64,000 nt of DNA. It comes from Megamerina dolium. Its lineage: Eukaryota > Arthropoda > Insecta > Diptera > Megamerinidae. The stretch is from contig OY978526.1 in the NCBI GenBank assembly GCA_963854835.1, forward strand, positions 704,001 to 768,000. The letters run 5' to 3'. Within the stretch, counting starts at the first letter, position 1. The number at the start of each line of letters is the position of its first letter. The notes below the pieces were generated by a model. The model was given only the letters and a program-made list of their open reading frames with translations, had not been told where the DNA came from and ran no database searches. Positions 24,901 to 36,724 of the stretch are shown here, in pieces. Position numbers and translations under genes: made by a program.

Positions 24901-25983
24901 TTGGTCTCTTTTATCGTTTTCGTTATTGATTCTGATACCAAGACTATTATGCGAAAATTTGAAGGCCATACTGCGAAAATAAACGATGTTACTTTCAGCC
25001 CTGACAATCGTTGGGTTATCACAGCTGCGATGGATTCGACAATCAAAGTCTGGGATATTCCCAGTTCTTATATGGTTGACAATTTTAGGGTGGATCATCC
25101 ATGTATTTCTCTAACAATGTCTCCAACTGGTGACTTTTTGGCAACTGCACATACCAACTTCTTGGGTATATATTTATGGGCTAACAAAATGAACTTTACC
25201 CAAATATCCTTACATTCTCTGGATCCTGTCGGCGAAGCTCTTTATGTAGGATTTGCACCATATGCATACAATGAGTGCGACTTGGTGCAAGATGTGGTGA
25301 ATATATTGACCGATGTAGATAAAAAAGAATTGGAAGAAGTCGATATGAAATACGAAACTGCGTTGAGTTTATCGAACGAACTAATTACCATGTCAGGAAT
25401 TGAAACTTCACGGTGGCAAAATCTTCTCGACTTGGAAACTATAAAAGAACGTAACAGAGCGAAAAAAACCCAAAGAGCTACTAAACAAGTCCCATTTTTT
25501 ATACCAACACTAACTGGATTAAGCATGGAATTCAAATTAAACTCAACGGATGTAAATGATAATTCCAAAATAATCAAAACTGCAACACCCAATAATTTAA
25601 CAGTGTTCGGTAAACTCTTAGCAGATAGTGCAATCACTCAGGACTTTAAAATATGTGCAGAACACCTGATGCAATTGGGTCCTTCAATGATTGATTTTGA
25701 AATAAAATTATTATGCTCTCCGGATGATGGTTCATATTTAATAACAACACAATTCCTAAGAACCATCCAGTATATGTTTTCTACAAATATTTATTTTGAA
25801 TTAGCTCAATCCTATTTAAGCATATTTTTGCGAACTCATGGGCGGAATTTATTTCATAGTTTAGAAGTTATGAAAGCAGTTCAAAATATTTTAGAAATTC
25901 AAGAGAGTAATTGGAAAAAAATAGAGCAAAAGCTTATCTTTGGAATTGGTGTCGTTTCGGCGTTAAGAAATTTTGCTCACTAA
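21985..25983 (+). CDS. Wdr36: WDR36/UTP21, small-subunit processome WD40 protein
   Basis: WDR36 (yeast Utp21) is a nucleolar scaffold of the U3 snoRNP small-subunit processome, needed for 18S rRNA maturation. Exons are 21985-22776, 22843-23164, 24271-24513, 24576-24752 and 24815-25983. They total 2703 nt, closing in frame as 900 aa, close to the family's roughly 900-950. The first half is a series of WD40 repeats (VLKVWDIF, LLKIWNLK, NIVFWNLE, SMKLWIFD). A conserved RMPPIVQFTSETTREKEWDN motif precedes the second propeller (FLKFWHF, IKVWDIP). The last 200 residues form the Utp21 C-terminal domain, ending LRNFAH. Intron 2 is 1.1 kb and the others are about 60 bp. Least certain is the exon 2/3 junction. 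AATAAA follows 21 bp after the stop. Confidence 0.93.
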
Positions 25984-26003
25984 TGTTATGTTAAACAGAA
26001 TGT

Positions 26004-26009
26004 AATAAA
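26004..26009 (+). promoter_or_regulatory. Poly(A) signal of WDR36
   Basis: AATAAA stands 21 bp after the WDR36 stop codon, implying a very short 3' UTR. Confidence 0.6.
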
Positions 26010-26107
26010 ATATTGTATTTTAAAAACTAATCATTTCCATGCAATACTTTATAAAAATAAAAGCAACCCGAGAGAAGAATTATAGCGCTCTCGTTTGGAA
26101 AGTAACA

Positions 26108-26637
26108 GCCATACCTAAACAAAAGAATGGAGCGTTTTCTGCCGCATAGCGTTAAACGCCGAAGGGCCATATCTAAACAAGAGCGGCGACGCTACGTCAA
26201 ATTTTGTCTATAAGAAACAATGTCGTGTTTGTAATTGATCAAAATAAATTCAAATTTGTGAAAATAAATAAAACTTATAAATTACAGCAAATTTATGATT
26301 TGGAAGACTTATTGTGCTGAGCCATGATGGAAACCGTGAACTTTTCAGAAGCCGTCCCAATTACTCTACAGGAGTAAATAAAGTTCTAATAAACAAATTT
26401 AATCAAAATAAATTATTAATTAATGAGATATAGCATAGTAACTTCCATTTGTGCAGTATAAGCTTGGTGTAACAAACTTGTTCAAACAATGACAAATCAT
26501 AACGCGTTGCTAAAATCGGATTTTTCAACTGTTTGGCGCTGCCGTCGCGTTATTGTGGTTTGCGCCATACAATTTGTATGGGCATGATAACTTTTTGACA
26601 GATAAAAGATGCCAACGGTTTTGTTTAGGTATGGATG
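26108..26637. repeat. Putative 0.53-kb element with short inverted ends
   Basis: CCATACCTAAACAAAAG near 26110 is matched by its complement (ttttgtttaggtatgg) ending at about 26634. The interior has no frame. A degenerate inner copy of the left end (ccatatctaaacaagagcgg) is at about 26168. No clear target duplication was found, so the family is unknown. Confidence 0.55.
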
Positions 26638-27722
26638 TACGTGTATAGAATAAAATCAAAAGACAGCTTTGTGAAATATCTGGTGAGTGAGTGAGATCTG
26701 GTTGTGTATAAGGGTCAAATATCTCACATCCATTTGTCTATTTTATATTTGGCTTTGGTTACTACAGGTATGCACGTCTATAGTATGCAATGCAGACATA
26801 ATCTCTTACTATAGATATTATAGATTTCAACCAAAGGATGTTGAACATTTTCAGGGTTCGCTGCACCTTCTTTGGTTTAATATTCTTTGTCGTAACAGCG
26901 AGCAAATACATAAATTCAAACATTTCAATTTTCTTCATACTTGCACACGCGCCTATCCATGATGCTACGGAATGTCGTACTTTACATATGATACAGACAA
27001 GTCTGCAAGTGTATGTCTGTCTTAATATGCCCAATTCATAATATGTGTTACTTTCCCAGTAAGAATTATCCAGCAACGAAATTTTAGAGAGTAAGAAATG
27101 ATTTGCTCTCAAACAGAAAAATATATAAAAAAGTAAATAGCAATTTGCAAAAACTTGCAAGTTAACAGAAGCAGCTGATTGTGAATATCAATTTCAATAT
27201 CAAAAGGAAGCAATTCTTAGCCACTTGGCTCACGAACACACAGTTTTTTTTTTGCTGGATACTGGTTCAAACGACTTCAATTAATGAATAAAACCTAATT
27301 TGTTTGTTATTTCTTACTTCATCCATTGATAATTTGCTATTTCTTATAATTTTATAATTATGGATATTTCAAGAATATTTTGTTGTCAGATGTGCTTCAA
27401 TCATATGTTTTTCTTGCTTGCCAATTCGTACAAGTAAAAGTTTATCCAGGAATAACTTGAAATTGCTCTCACAGCGAACTGTCATTTTACGCTCTCATTT
27501 TCTCTATCGTTGCAAGTTTTTTTTTTTGTGTTAACAAACACGATTTGACAAAAAATGATACGAATGTACGAATTTTTTGTAAACAAAGCCACCTAATGAA
27601 ATGTGGACATTAGGCAAACGTTATAATAGCGTCCCTGATTCAAAAATTACAGTTCCTCGTAACGACCCATAATTTTAGTTTATTTTTTGAAACACACAAT
27701 ATTAAAAAAGCGAGTAGTTATA
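26638..27722. other. Intergenic stretch without recognised features
   Basis: The overlapping short open frames here lack family motifs and start context, and appear to be chance. The last 60 bp are the leader of the next gene. Confidence 0.45.
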
Positions 27723-28625
27723 ATGTCATTAAGGAAGTGTACGAAAGAACAAAATTATTCTTCGCAAATAGATAAGCAAGAAAATGCGAATGTATCGCCT
27801 TTAAATATATCGTGGAGTAGTGATGAAGAAATCTATACATCGTGGGGTTGCGGTAGTACAATGCCAGATATATCTTATTGTAAAACTCAACAAAACAAAG
27901 GCCAACGTTGTAAATCACCACGAAAAACTAACAGAAAACGTAAAATAAAAGTTGATTTTTACAAAAGCTCGCGAAAGGTATTAAGTAAAAGTAAAGTTGG
28001 TGCAGTAGTCACACAAACAAAATCAGATCTGCGGAGTAAAGTTTTATCCACTTCTAAGCCAGTAGAGCAAGAGGTTAGAGACGAGATAGATGAATATAGC
28101 ACAGAAGATGAAATTGAATGGAGTTCTTCGGATGAAGCTTCCGCAAAGAATACACCCAATAAGTCACAAGTGATTGACACGCCTTCAACTTCACAAAATC
28201 AAAATGAATGTATAGCTAAACCTGAAAATAATACCACAAAGCTGCAGCAAAATCCATTGCGTAGACGAAGTTTAAAGCGAGCCCCTAAAGGAAGTTTATT
28301 ACGAGAATTGGAACTTGTACTGGAATCGACGAAATCAGAAAGTAGATTCTTGGAATATGATAAGAAATTTGGATTGCGTGTTGGTGTAAAAGTTATCGTA
28401 TTGAAGAAAGAGTCGTCTTTTGATGTACATATGGTAACTGTCCGATCGAATGAGGATGAGAACAATATTTTTTCCGTTATAGTTTATGAAGACATGTTTA
28501 AGAATATACAAGTTGGCAGCATGCTGGAAGTATTCTTTAATGAAGATACTGGGACATATATAAATCGAGTATCTGCCACTAAAGAACGTATATTTATACA
28601 ACCACACAAAATACTGGTACTATAG
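27723..28625 (+). CDS. Uncharacterised intronless 300-aa protein
   Basis: I do not recognise the family. The frame opens at an ATG at 27723 (MSLRKCTKEQN); the only upstream in-frame extension begins at TTG, so this ATG is the start. Residues about 1-200 are hydrophilic and probably disordered: an acidic WSSDEE patch, a basic SPRKTNRKRKIK patch that could be a nuclear signal, and a second acidic/serine patch (YSTEDEIEWSSSDE). The last 95 residues or so look folded, with alternating beta-like segments (VGVKVIVLKK, FDVHMVTVRS, IFSVIVYEDM, SMLEVFFNE) and an end at PHKILVL. This could be an OB-fold-like domain, which is a guess. An acidic/basic tail plus a small beta domain would suit a nuclear scaffold. 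The long uninterrupted frame with ordinary codon use supports a real gene or a retained retrocopy. Confidence 0.75.
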   Translation: MSLRKCTKEQNYSSQIDKQENANVSPLNISWSSDEEIYTSWGCGSTMPDISYCKTQQNKGQRCKSPRKTNRKRKIKVDFYKSSRKVLSKSKVGAVVTQTKSDLRSKVLSTSKPVEQEVRDEIDEYSTEDEIEWSSSDEASAKNTPNKSQVIDTPSTSQNQNECIAKPENNTTKLQQNPLRRRSLKRAPKGSLLRELELVLESTKSESRFLEYDKKFGLRVGVKVIVLKKESSFDVHMVTVRSNEDENNIFSVIVYEDMFKNIQVGSMLEVFFNEDTGTYINRVSATKERIFIQPHKILVL

Positions 28626-28734
28626 GCATTGAGGGCATACGTGTATTGCAATTGTTCCTCAGGCTATTTATTGTTTCGATTATAATTCACGTTTGAACTC
28701 CTTTTTTTGTAATGTATTATTTCACATACGAGCT

Positions 28735-28940
28735 ACGTAGCGATAAAACAAACCTTTTATGTGTGAACCTAAGGGAAAAAAGAAAAAATGCCTCGGATAG
28801 AGGCAAATCAAAAATACGTGTGATCAAGGCAAAGTTCAAATTTGCGATCGAAATTACTCAATAAAGTCGTAATTTTATTTTCAATATGGGTATCGAGAGA
28901 AATGTATATTTAATACCTTTTCACTGATTATAATATTTAA
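28735..28940. repeat. Dispersed repeat downstream of the 300-aa gene
   Basis: Contains ttgcgatcgaaattactcaa and taccttttcactgatta, the inverse of the segment at 21190-21300. It also shares the phrase 'ggaggcaa / cgaggcaa ... tttgc' with 30835-30855. No coding content. Confidence 0.55.
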
Positions 28941-28975
28941 TACATTTTTTCACATTTTAAAAATTATCAAATATA

Positions 28976-30285
28976 AAGGGTTATCCATTTTGCGGTTTCA
29001 AAAGTAAATTCAAATAAAACACATATAAAATATTTTTTATCATGATATTTCTTTTTTATTATAAACTTTGAACGTTTACATTATGTGTGAAATACTACAT
29101 CATTTAAATGACCACCACGCGAATTGTTGCAAGCATCGATTCTTTTGAGGTAATTTTCGACTACTTTTTGACATATATTGGGCGGTATCTCAGCCATAAC
29201 GTGACGAATGTTGGTTTTTAAGTGCTCAAGAGTTAAAGGTTTATCTGCATAAACACGGTCTTTCGCGTAGCCCCACAAAAAAAAAAAAGTCAAGCGGTGT
29301 CAAATCGCATGATCTTGGTGGCCACTTGATATCGCCACGACGAGAAATTACGCGGCCAGAAAATGTCTCTTGCAATAAAGCCATATTCGCTCGAGTTGTG
29401 CGGCATGTGGCACCGTCTTGTTGAAACCACATATTCTCTAAGTCGTATTCTTCAATAGCAGGCAAAAAAAAGTCGGTTATCATATGACCATAACGCTCCG
29501 AATTGACGGTGACAGTCGTTCCATCGTCGTTTTCGAAGAAATAAGGTCCAATCACACCTCCGGACCAAAGAGCGCACCAAGCAGTGACTTTTTGTGGATG
29601 TAGTGGCCTCTCTTCAATTACTTGAGGATTCTCAGAACCCCAAATACGACAATTTTGTTTGTTAACATACCCACCGAGTGAGAAATGTGCTTCGTCGCTG
29701 AAGAAAATTTTGTTCGAAAAATCGCCGTCCACCGCCTGTTGTTCAAGCACCCATTCGACGTATCTACGACGTTGTGAATGGTCAACTGGCTTCAGTTGTT
29801 GTGTGAGCTGGATTTTATATGGATGTAGGTGTAGATCCAAATGCAAAATACGCCATAATGTGCCGTAAGACAGTCCTAATTCCTGAGAACGACGAGGAAT
29901 CGACACATTCGGGTCTTCGGCAACACTTTCACTTACAGCAGCGATATTTTCGGTGGTACGAGCGAAACGATGATGCACAGGCCTTACAATATCTGTAACC
30001 GATCCAGTCTCTTCATATTTCTTCACAATTTTGCCAATTGCTTGCGTAGTTGGACGATTACGTAAACCATAATCTCCTCTTAAAGCACGATATGTGGCTG
30101 TGGCAGAATCACCATTTTTGTAGTAGATTTTTACAATTTTAATGCGTTGTGCGATAGTTAAGCGATCCATTTTCGCAAATGTCAGACTTTGAACTGAAAA
30201 AGAAAGAAATTGTTTTAACAACTCAGTTTGACAGATGTCGAATTCTAGCCCTATACTTTTGAAACCGCGAAATGGATAACCCTTT
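28976..30285 (-). mobile_element. rosa-like DD41D mariner, nearly intact
   Basis: The 1310-bp element is bounded by inverted ends (left AAGGGTTATCCATTTTGCGG, right its near-complement ending GGATAACCCTT), about 32 bp long. TA lies on both sides (28974-28975 and 30286-30287). It holds a single transposase gene on the minus strand. The only lesion seen is a frame slip in a 12-base A run. This makes it the best preserved of the DD41D relatives in the window. Confidence 0.93.
29081..30170 (-). pseudogene. DD41D transposase with one homopolymer frameshift
   Basis: Start ATG at 30170 (MDRLTIAQRIKIVKIYY). An HTH region is followed by RTTENIAAVSESVAEDPN, then IFFSDEAHFSLGGYVN with the first catalytic D. 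Next come GVIGPYFFEN, FQQDGATCRTTRAN with the second D, and WPPRSCDLTPLD with the third. The spacing of 41 residues defines the rosa group. Right after the third D the run of 12 A (29277-29288, T on the coding strand) puts the tail out of frame. The tail continues in another frame (WGYAKDRVYADKP to about 29081). A length change in that run is the sole defect, so a sequencing or population-level slip is possible. Confidence 0.9.
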
Positions 30286-31948
30286 ATTAAAAAAGATTAT
30301 TTTCTCAGAAGCGAATTGTTTTCGAAAATAAGCCCTATTAACTTATAGAGAATTCTGCACCGTATTAAAGGTCATGCAATTGCCTTCACAATGAATTATG
30401 AATTTTTTTTTAATTGACACTTCATAGAGTTTTTCAACATGACGGCTTTCAATACATTTACTTGCATGTCTTCAAATTCAGTCTCGCGACCAACTGTATT
30501 TTAGGATAAGTCTTGATAGCCGGGCGCAAACAGTATTTCCGCCTTAAAGTCGTTTTTGTTTAAAAATTGTTTTAAAACATGTTTATATATCTTTGGAAAG
30601 GTAACTATAATAGCTTTTTAGAAAAAAATTGGTTTTGAAAAAATGCTATAAATTTTTTTTTTCTTCATAAGATTAAAAAAAATTTTATAAAATTTGATAT
30701 ATCCACAAGAAGGTATCAAAAATGCCTGTAATCTCGACTCCAATCTTTGACCTTAACCCACACCCTATGTGGGCGTCGCCGACGAAAAATTTTTAGTTTG
30801 TTTTGATCAAAAGAATAACATGTATCCGAGGCAATTTATTATTATTGATTTGCCGCGGGGTCTGTATTCTACACTTGTACACTTGTTTCTCATTGAAATT
30901 TCGTCTTAGTGCCTTCTGCAAAGACCACAAGTAAAAAAGATGACCTGATTTATAAGAATATGTCGGAGGTAATCGTACGCATGTCTACGTATGTGGTAGA
31001 CAATGTGCTTGTGTGTTAAGATTGACGGTTGATTGATTGATTTTTGACGGTTCCAGATTTGTTGTGACTTTAAAATACAATCCAAAATCTAGTGGAACAT
31101 AAAACTATTGTGACTTAAAAAAAAATTACCTTACGCTCGCGTTCGTACATCATAATCCAATTCACCTCAACGACTGACGCATATCGTAATTTGGTTTCGA
31201 ATGGTTTCTGTTGCGTTTAAGTATGTGACGATTCGATCCCTGTTTGACTTATTTATTCACTATATTTGATTTCAATCTTAAAAAGAAATATATATGGAAA
31301 ATGAAAATAAACGAAATAAAAATGAAAATCGATCGAAATATATACTATTATTCATATATACCTTAGCAATTGGGGAAAAATATAGGCAGTTCCACAATAA
31401 TACCATTAAGATATACATGGTATGTGGATAACAGTCCAAAAGGGGAATTCTACAACGCTTAGTGCTAATTCAGCTTTTTATTATTTTATACAAATTTAGG
31501 CATAAGAACGAACAGATTAACGATTAACGATGATAAACATGAGATCGAAATATATCAAGAACCCGGCATTTATTTTTAAAACGGACTAGCCAGGCCAAGG
31601 AGCATGTATAAGGGTTAAACGTTATTTCTTCCAAAAAAAAAAAAGCACCGTGGAAATAAAGTTGGCTTTATTATGTCGTTGTAACGTGGTTATTGATAGC
31701 TTTTTGAAAAGCTATCAAGGGAGGTTATAATTCTTTAATATATGACTTTAAAATTGAACGAGCGCCTAAAAACTCATATTCTGATTTTACCCCGCTAATC
31801 AAACATTTTTCCATCATAAAATTAAAAACCAATAAACCCTCGCTTCTAAAGTATAGCTAATTTTAAAACTAAAGGAGTAATAACGGAATGAAATTTTCAA
31901 TAAGAGACTCATTACTTACTTTTTTTCGTGATCCACCCTATTGAACAT
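30286..31948. other. Intergenic stretch, partly dispersed repeat
   Basis: About 30550-30860 holds a repeat (ggtatcaaaaatgcctgtaa, ccctatgtgggcgtcgccga) related to 21190-21340. The rest is AT-rich with no recognised coding region. Confidence 0.5.
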
Positions 31949-32610
31949 TCAGGTCAGTTGGGTTAATATTACATGATAGAACAGGGGGTCAGTTTCATCT
32001 TTATCTAACCACTGGCGTTTGCGAACACGATTATTGTAAAGGGCCCATTTTTAAGCTGAGAACACACATTTACTCTGCTGAAGATTTCCGATGGAAAATT
32101 TAGGTGGAACCCATTTTCCCAGCTTTGGAACCTTGCTCAACTGAATCAGGTGCCTGTAAACTCTTCCAGCCACCATATCGACTGTCAAACTTGGCTCAGC
32201 TTCCACGAGTTTCAGCAAGGCGTCGGAATTAAATACCTCCGGACGACCAGAGCGTGGGGTATCCTCAACGTCACAATCACCACTTCGGAATTTGGAAAAC
32301 CTTTTTGCGCAGTCCTTACACTCACGGTATTCTCCCCATGAGTTGTGTTTATTTCTGCAGCAGCAGTTGTTGCATTTTTCCACATTTATAAAAGAAAAAT
32401 TACAAAATATGACATACTCGTTCGAAGATTCCTTTTTATTTCTTAACAACGCGTACTTCTATCCGCGATTAAAATCACTTGTTCAATGCACAATACATCA
32501 GAGAAAATAAAAATAGTTGCTTTATCTCCCACGAACAATTTTTTGTACGCAAAAAGCTCCTATTGTGAAAATATTGAAAAAATAGCGCACGAACTTATGG
32601 ACTGACCTGA
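31949..32610 (-). mobile_element. Mariner fragment (N-terminal region only)
   Basis: Read on the minus strand it starts at the tip tcaggtcagtccataagttc (32610 downward), typical of mariner ends. It then encodes ECKDCAKRFSKFRSGDCDVE and RSGRPEVFNSDALLKLVEAE (about 32200-32350), the mariner HTH and GRP linker. After VPKLGKWVPPKF the frame ends, and no catalytic core is present. A matching tip, caggtcagt, lies at 31950, so this is an internally deleted element. Its exact left limit is uncertain. Confidence 0.78.
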
Positions 32611-32623
32611 TAATTCGGCCTTA

Positions 32624-32863
32624 TGCTGAGTATACACGTACCAATTGTTGGTTCAACTGGTTGTACAATGAGTTCTATGGCTGTTTAGTATACACGTATC
32701 AACACGATATACGATATCCACCCACCAAAAATTCAAATGTTTTAATCTTTATACAACGGTTGGACCAACATCAAAGTTGGTTGTACAACCATACTATACA
32801 TGATACAACCGTTTATCCAAAATGCCCATGTTGAACCAACGGTTGGTAAGTGTATATCCTGCA
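32624..32863. mobile_element. 240-bp MITE (TGCTGAGTATACACG family)
   Basis: Inverted ends of about 38 bp begin TGCTGAGTATACACGTACCA on the left and TGCAGGATATACACTTACCA on the right (complement). TTA flanks both sides (32621-32623 and 32864-32866). The repeat holds gttggttcaac. No frame. The tip resembles that of the element at 36541-36721. Confidence 0.9.
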
Positions 32864-33088
32864 TTATATGTATATTTACTGCGTTCGAACGTCGATTTTT
32901 CGAAGACCGTTAATGCAGCCGTATTTAAGCGCACGATTGTAATGACATGGTTTTTTGTTATAAAATATCGTCTGTAGTGGAATCATCAAAACATGCATGT
33001 ACTGAGGTTTATACTATTTATGGTGAAATTATGTGTCCTATGGCTGATAATTATATCAAAATTTAAGAAATTAACACATCTATACGCG

Positions 33089-33380
33089 GTGGACGCCGTA
33101 GTTCAGTGGTTAGTGTGTCAGCCTTCTCATCTGTAGGTCGTGGGTTCAATCCCCGGCTGAAGCATAACAAATTTAATATCGAAGATTTTTCTTTCGAACG
33201 ATACCCACCTGTCGGCAAGCAATTGGCAATTCTTCCGGCAGTAAAAAATTGCCATGAAGAGCTTCTAAAAGAATTCTGTGACATAGCTCAGGAAAAAATT
33301 ATGTCACAAGGGTTCTACTGTTCGGATCCGGCTAAAATAAGTAGGTCCCCTCTACCCTTCTAATACTGTGCAAAAATTTT
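33089..33380 (+). repeat. tRNA-derived SINE, fullest copy
   Basis: The first 75 bp or so look like a tRNA: an A-box-like TAGTTCAGTGG at 33099-33109 and a B-box-like GGTTCAATCCC at 33143-33153, spaced as in RNA polymerase III internal promoters. The body follows (caattggcaattcttccggc, aaaattgccatgaagagctt) and the tail ends ctaatactgtgcaaaaattt. Copies or pieces occur at 9205-9395, 44888-45158, 59085-59135 and 59990-60160. It is not a functional tRNA gene, since no acceptor stem closes. Confidence 0.85.
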
Positions 33381-33614
33381 AACAACCACAAAATTAATGG
33401 AAGAGAAGCTCGGGCAAAGAACCTCGGAGCTTTCAACAAACTTTTAACTTAACTTTTTTTTTTGATTAATTAACTAACAAGCCAAAATGTACATAAATGC
33501 AAAGAAACAAGCAATGCTGCTACTTATGTAGTAAACTTTGTTCGAATTGTAATTATTTTCGAAGATTGGAGAGTTGCTTTTAGCATTAAGATTCTAAATG
33601 CATAAATGAAGTTG

Positions 33615-33732
33615 CATTTAGGTAGAGAAATTGGTATGGATAAATGTACATTTCCCCTGTATAGACACGAAGACATTTAGGTAGAGAAATTTGTATGGAT
33701 AAATGTACATTTACCCTGTGTAGACACGAAGA
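33615..33732. repeat. Tandem repeat, period 59, about two units
   Basis: The phrase catttaggtagagaaatt recurs at 33615 and 33674, and catttgcatg starts a third partial unit at 33733. Units are near identical. Confidence 0.85.
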
Positions 33733-33845
33733 CATTTGCATGTAAAACATTTTGTTTGTCAGAAAGGGACGTACGGGGAATAGAGAGGATCTTTGTTTCC
33801 CTTACACGCGACACGCTTTGATGCAAAAGTTTATGTCTAAATGGG
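33733..33845. repeat. Dispersed repeat shared with 45372-45490
   Basis: Shared words in order: acacgaagacattt, aaaacattttgtttgt, gggacg(t/c)acgg, gtttccc and acgcgac(a/c)cgctttg. No coding content. Confidence 0.7.
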
Positions 33846-34871
33846 TACTTATAGTGTCAAACTAGTGTTGATTTCTATTCTACCTCTTCTCTTCCCATTT
33901 GTTTGTTGTTGTTTTATTTACTTTAATTCCTTCATTCGTGAGAAGTCTCCCTAATGACTTTATGGGTTATGAGCAAGAATGATAGAATGGAGAAATATTC
34001 TCTGTTCTGTGGGTTATGAGCTCACGGATAGAGTGCGTGTGGCAAAATACATATAGAAAATGAAAACTCCCTGAGCGGGTGTTTCTGTTCTCTAGTACTG
34101 TTTGAATCTATCCCTGTGATGTGGAGTGTCAGAAATAACCAATTATTAACTACTAAACCACAGAAATAAGAACCAACCTCTGCCCTATTAGGAATGGCAA
34201 CTCTATCTAGTTACGTTGCCTTCATGAATTCAAATCTAAGCAGCTAGCTTTCTTCAGTTGCCAATGATATTGTTGCTGTTGTAGCAGCAAGAATATGTAA
34301 TATTTTATTCCCGTATTCTACGGAGTTGAATGGACTTTGGTCGAACCGTACAGCCGAGTGCTTCCCGACATGGTTCCCATTCTAGTTCATATGCTTCTTG
34401 ATTCAACATTGGAGTGAAAGAAAAAAAAAAAAAACAAAACATGAATATACATCTATACGTAGCTATAGTTTATTTAGTTTTTATTGAACTATTCATCCAC
34501 ACTTCAAATTTGTTAAATTGATCAAGACTTAATTATTTTAGTGAATAAACTCTAACGCCACAGTCAGATTCTTTCAATGGATATTTATTTATGTTTTTCA
34601 GATTGCCAATTTTTTACCATTTGCGACTAACACCGCATATGATTTGGATATAATGATCTTTTATATATTTATGAATCAACATTTGTTTCACACGTGTGTC
34701 TTCTAGCAAGCAATAATAGCGCTGGAATATTATTGCCAACTGTACTCGATTTTCGACGGTGAAACGGTAATTTGGCCAGATTTAGATGATTCATAGTGAA
34801 GATTGAATGTGTTTCTTTTTCAAATAATTAATGCATTGATATTGAGGATGATAATTTTTTTGATTAAGCGC
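33846..34871. other. Intergenic stretch downstream of Droj2
   Basis: Includes the Droj2 3' UTR at its right end. A segment at about 33860-33960 (tagtgtcaaact, ttcattcgtgagaagtctcc, ctaat) is similar to 36465-36530, another dispersed repeat. No other gene was seen. Confidence 0.5.
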
Positions 34872-36149
34872 TTAACTTGATGAACATTGTTGTATTCTTG
34901 GTCCTTCTTCGTAAATACGTTCATCTTCTTCATAAGCCATACGTTGTTGATGTTGGTGACGCCTTTGCTTGGGATCGTTTTCCTCCTATAAGACAGACAA
35001 TATAGTTTACATAGTATCACCAAACAATAACAATTTGAATTCAATACTTACCAAAGTGACTGCTTCTGCATCAATTGGAATGGTTACCTCTGGCCGAGGC
35101 GGCAAACATTGTTCTAGCGTCGGTATAACCGAAACCGGAATCGAAGAAGGAAATATCACTTCAAATTGAATTATAAGCCTACCCTTTTCCAATGGATTTT
35201 TGTAAAGTGGCATTCCCTCATCCGCAACACATTTAGTCATTTCATGCTTAATTACTTCACCGGGTGGTGATGTTATGACCAAATCACGATCGTCGAGTGT
35301 TTTGATAACACGTTGGAAGCCGCACAATGCTTCTACAAGCTGTATAGGCATTTTCATCATAAGATCAGTACCAGCATGTATAAATGTTGAATGTTCTTTT
35401 TCTTCCAACAATATTATGATGTCACCTGGTTGTGAATCGGGCTCATGATCGCCTTCCCCAGTAAAAATTATTTTTTGTCCATCTCGCATTCCCTTTTCGA
35501 TATGCACTTCTAAGACTTTTCGCTCTCGAACTGTTTTACGACCGTTGCATTGTTTGCAACGATCTTTCTCTGAAATCATTTCTCCAGTTCCCATACATTT
35601 ACGACACACCTGTTCAATGTGCTGTACCAAACCCGGTCCTATTTGCTGGACTCTAGTCTCCACACCATTTCCCCGACACTGCATACATTTCTCAATCGCT
35701 CCTTTTTTCCCACCACGCCCCTCGCATTTATCGCATATTACATTCTTTTGTAATGCTAATTTACGAGTAGCGCCATTATATAACTCTTCCAATTGTACAG
35801 ACATCTGATGGACAACATCCTTGCCACGACGCTCTCGCCGTCTGCCACCACCACCACCAAAACCTGCCCCAAAGAACTTCTCAAAGAAGTCCATCGGATT
35901 GCGAAAATCACCAGCATCGGCTCCACCTTTCTTAATAGCGGCTTCACCACCCTCATCATAAACTTGTCTCTTATCAGCATCAGAGAGCACCTCGTACGCC
36001 TGAGAAATAGCTTTAAACTTCTCACCCTCATTTGGATTTTTATCGGGATGATATTTCAAAGCCAATTTTCTGTATGCTTTTTTTAATTCATCGGCAGAGG
36101 CATTGGGCTTTACCCCAAGTAAATCGTAATAACCAGTTTCTTTCACCAT
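34872..36149 (-). CDS. Droj2: DnaJ subfamily A co-chaperone (Droj2/DNAJA type)
   Basis: A type I (class A) Hsp40 that binds unfolded clients and stimulates Hsp70 ATPase in the cytosol. Exons are 36149-35052 and 34985-34872 (1212 nt, 403 aa), with a 66-bp intron. The J domain is residues 6-67 with HPD in [10 protein letters not shown] Gly/Phe linker (GAGFGGGGG) follows. Four zinc-binding CxxCxGx(G/K) repeats are clear: [24 protein letters not shown] and CKQCNGRK. Two C-terminal substrate-binding beta domains follow. The short second exon encodes [10 protein letters not shown] and ends CSSS, a CaaX box expected to be farnesylated. That matches the DNAJA1/2/4 branch rather than DNAJB. The protein looks intact and complete. 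Confidence 0.96.
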
Positions 36150-36540
36150 TTTTTATATACTTTGTGATGTTCCGTTAATCTGAATACAGTCAGTATCCTA
36201 AAAATAATCAAAGTTTGAAAATAACATCAAAAGTATCTGATATATTGAGATAAAAAAATAATATTAGACGCCAGTGCCGTCACAAAGAAAAAAACGACTA
36301 AGTGCTCTTGTTATTGTAATTTCCATTTGACTGCTATAATGTTTTTTTACGATTAGCCTTCAAATTTATACGATAGATGCTTAGAAACCAAGGTATATTA
36401 ATAGGTAGAGCAAATGTAAAATATTCCTCCTGGCTGCGTCATATAATGTCAGAAAATGTTTCCTTACAGTGTCAAACTCACTCGTGTGCGTTTTTACTTT
36501 TTCTTCATTCGCGAGAACTCTCCCTAATTGCTCTGCCTTA
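36150..36540. other. Droj2 upstream region
   Basis: Presumed 5' UTR and promoter of Droj2. No sharp core element was identified. A dispersed-repeat segment lies at about 36465-36530. Confidence 0.4.
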
Positions 36541-36721
36541 TGCAAGGTATACACGAACAAACCTTGCATTATAGTTGATTTCACGGAAAAAGCCATATTA
36601 TCGACTCCGCACTTTGCGAAGTGTTCAACGTGATGAATATGAGAATAATCAAGTTGGACAACGCAGCCATCCAACTCATTGTACAATGTGTTTAACCAGG
36701 TTGGAGCGTGTATACTCTGCA
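36541..36721. mobile_element. 181-bp MITE (TGCAAGGTATACACG family)
   Basis: Left end TGCAAGGTATACACGAACAA; right end, as complement, TGCAGAGTATACACGCTCCA. TTA lies on both sides (36538-36540 and 36722-36724). The shared GTATACACG tip links it to the MITE at 32624-32863. No frame. Confidence 0.88.
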
Positions 36722-36724
36722 TTA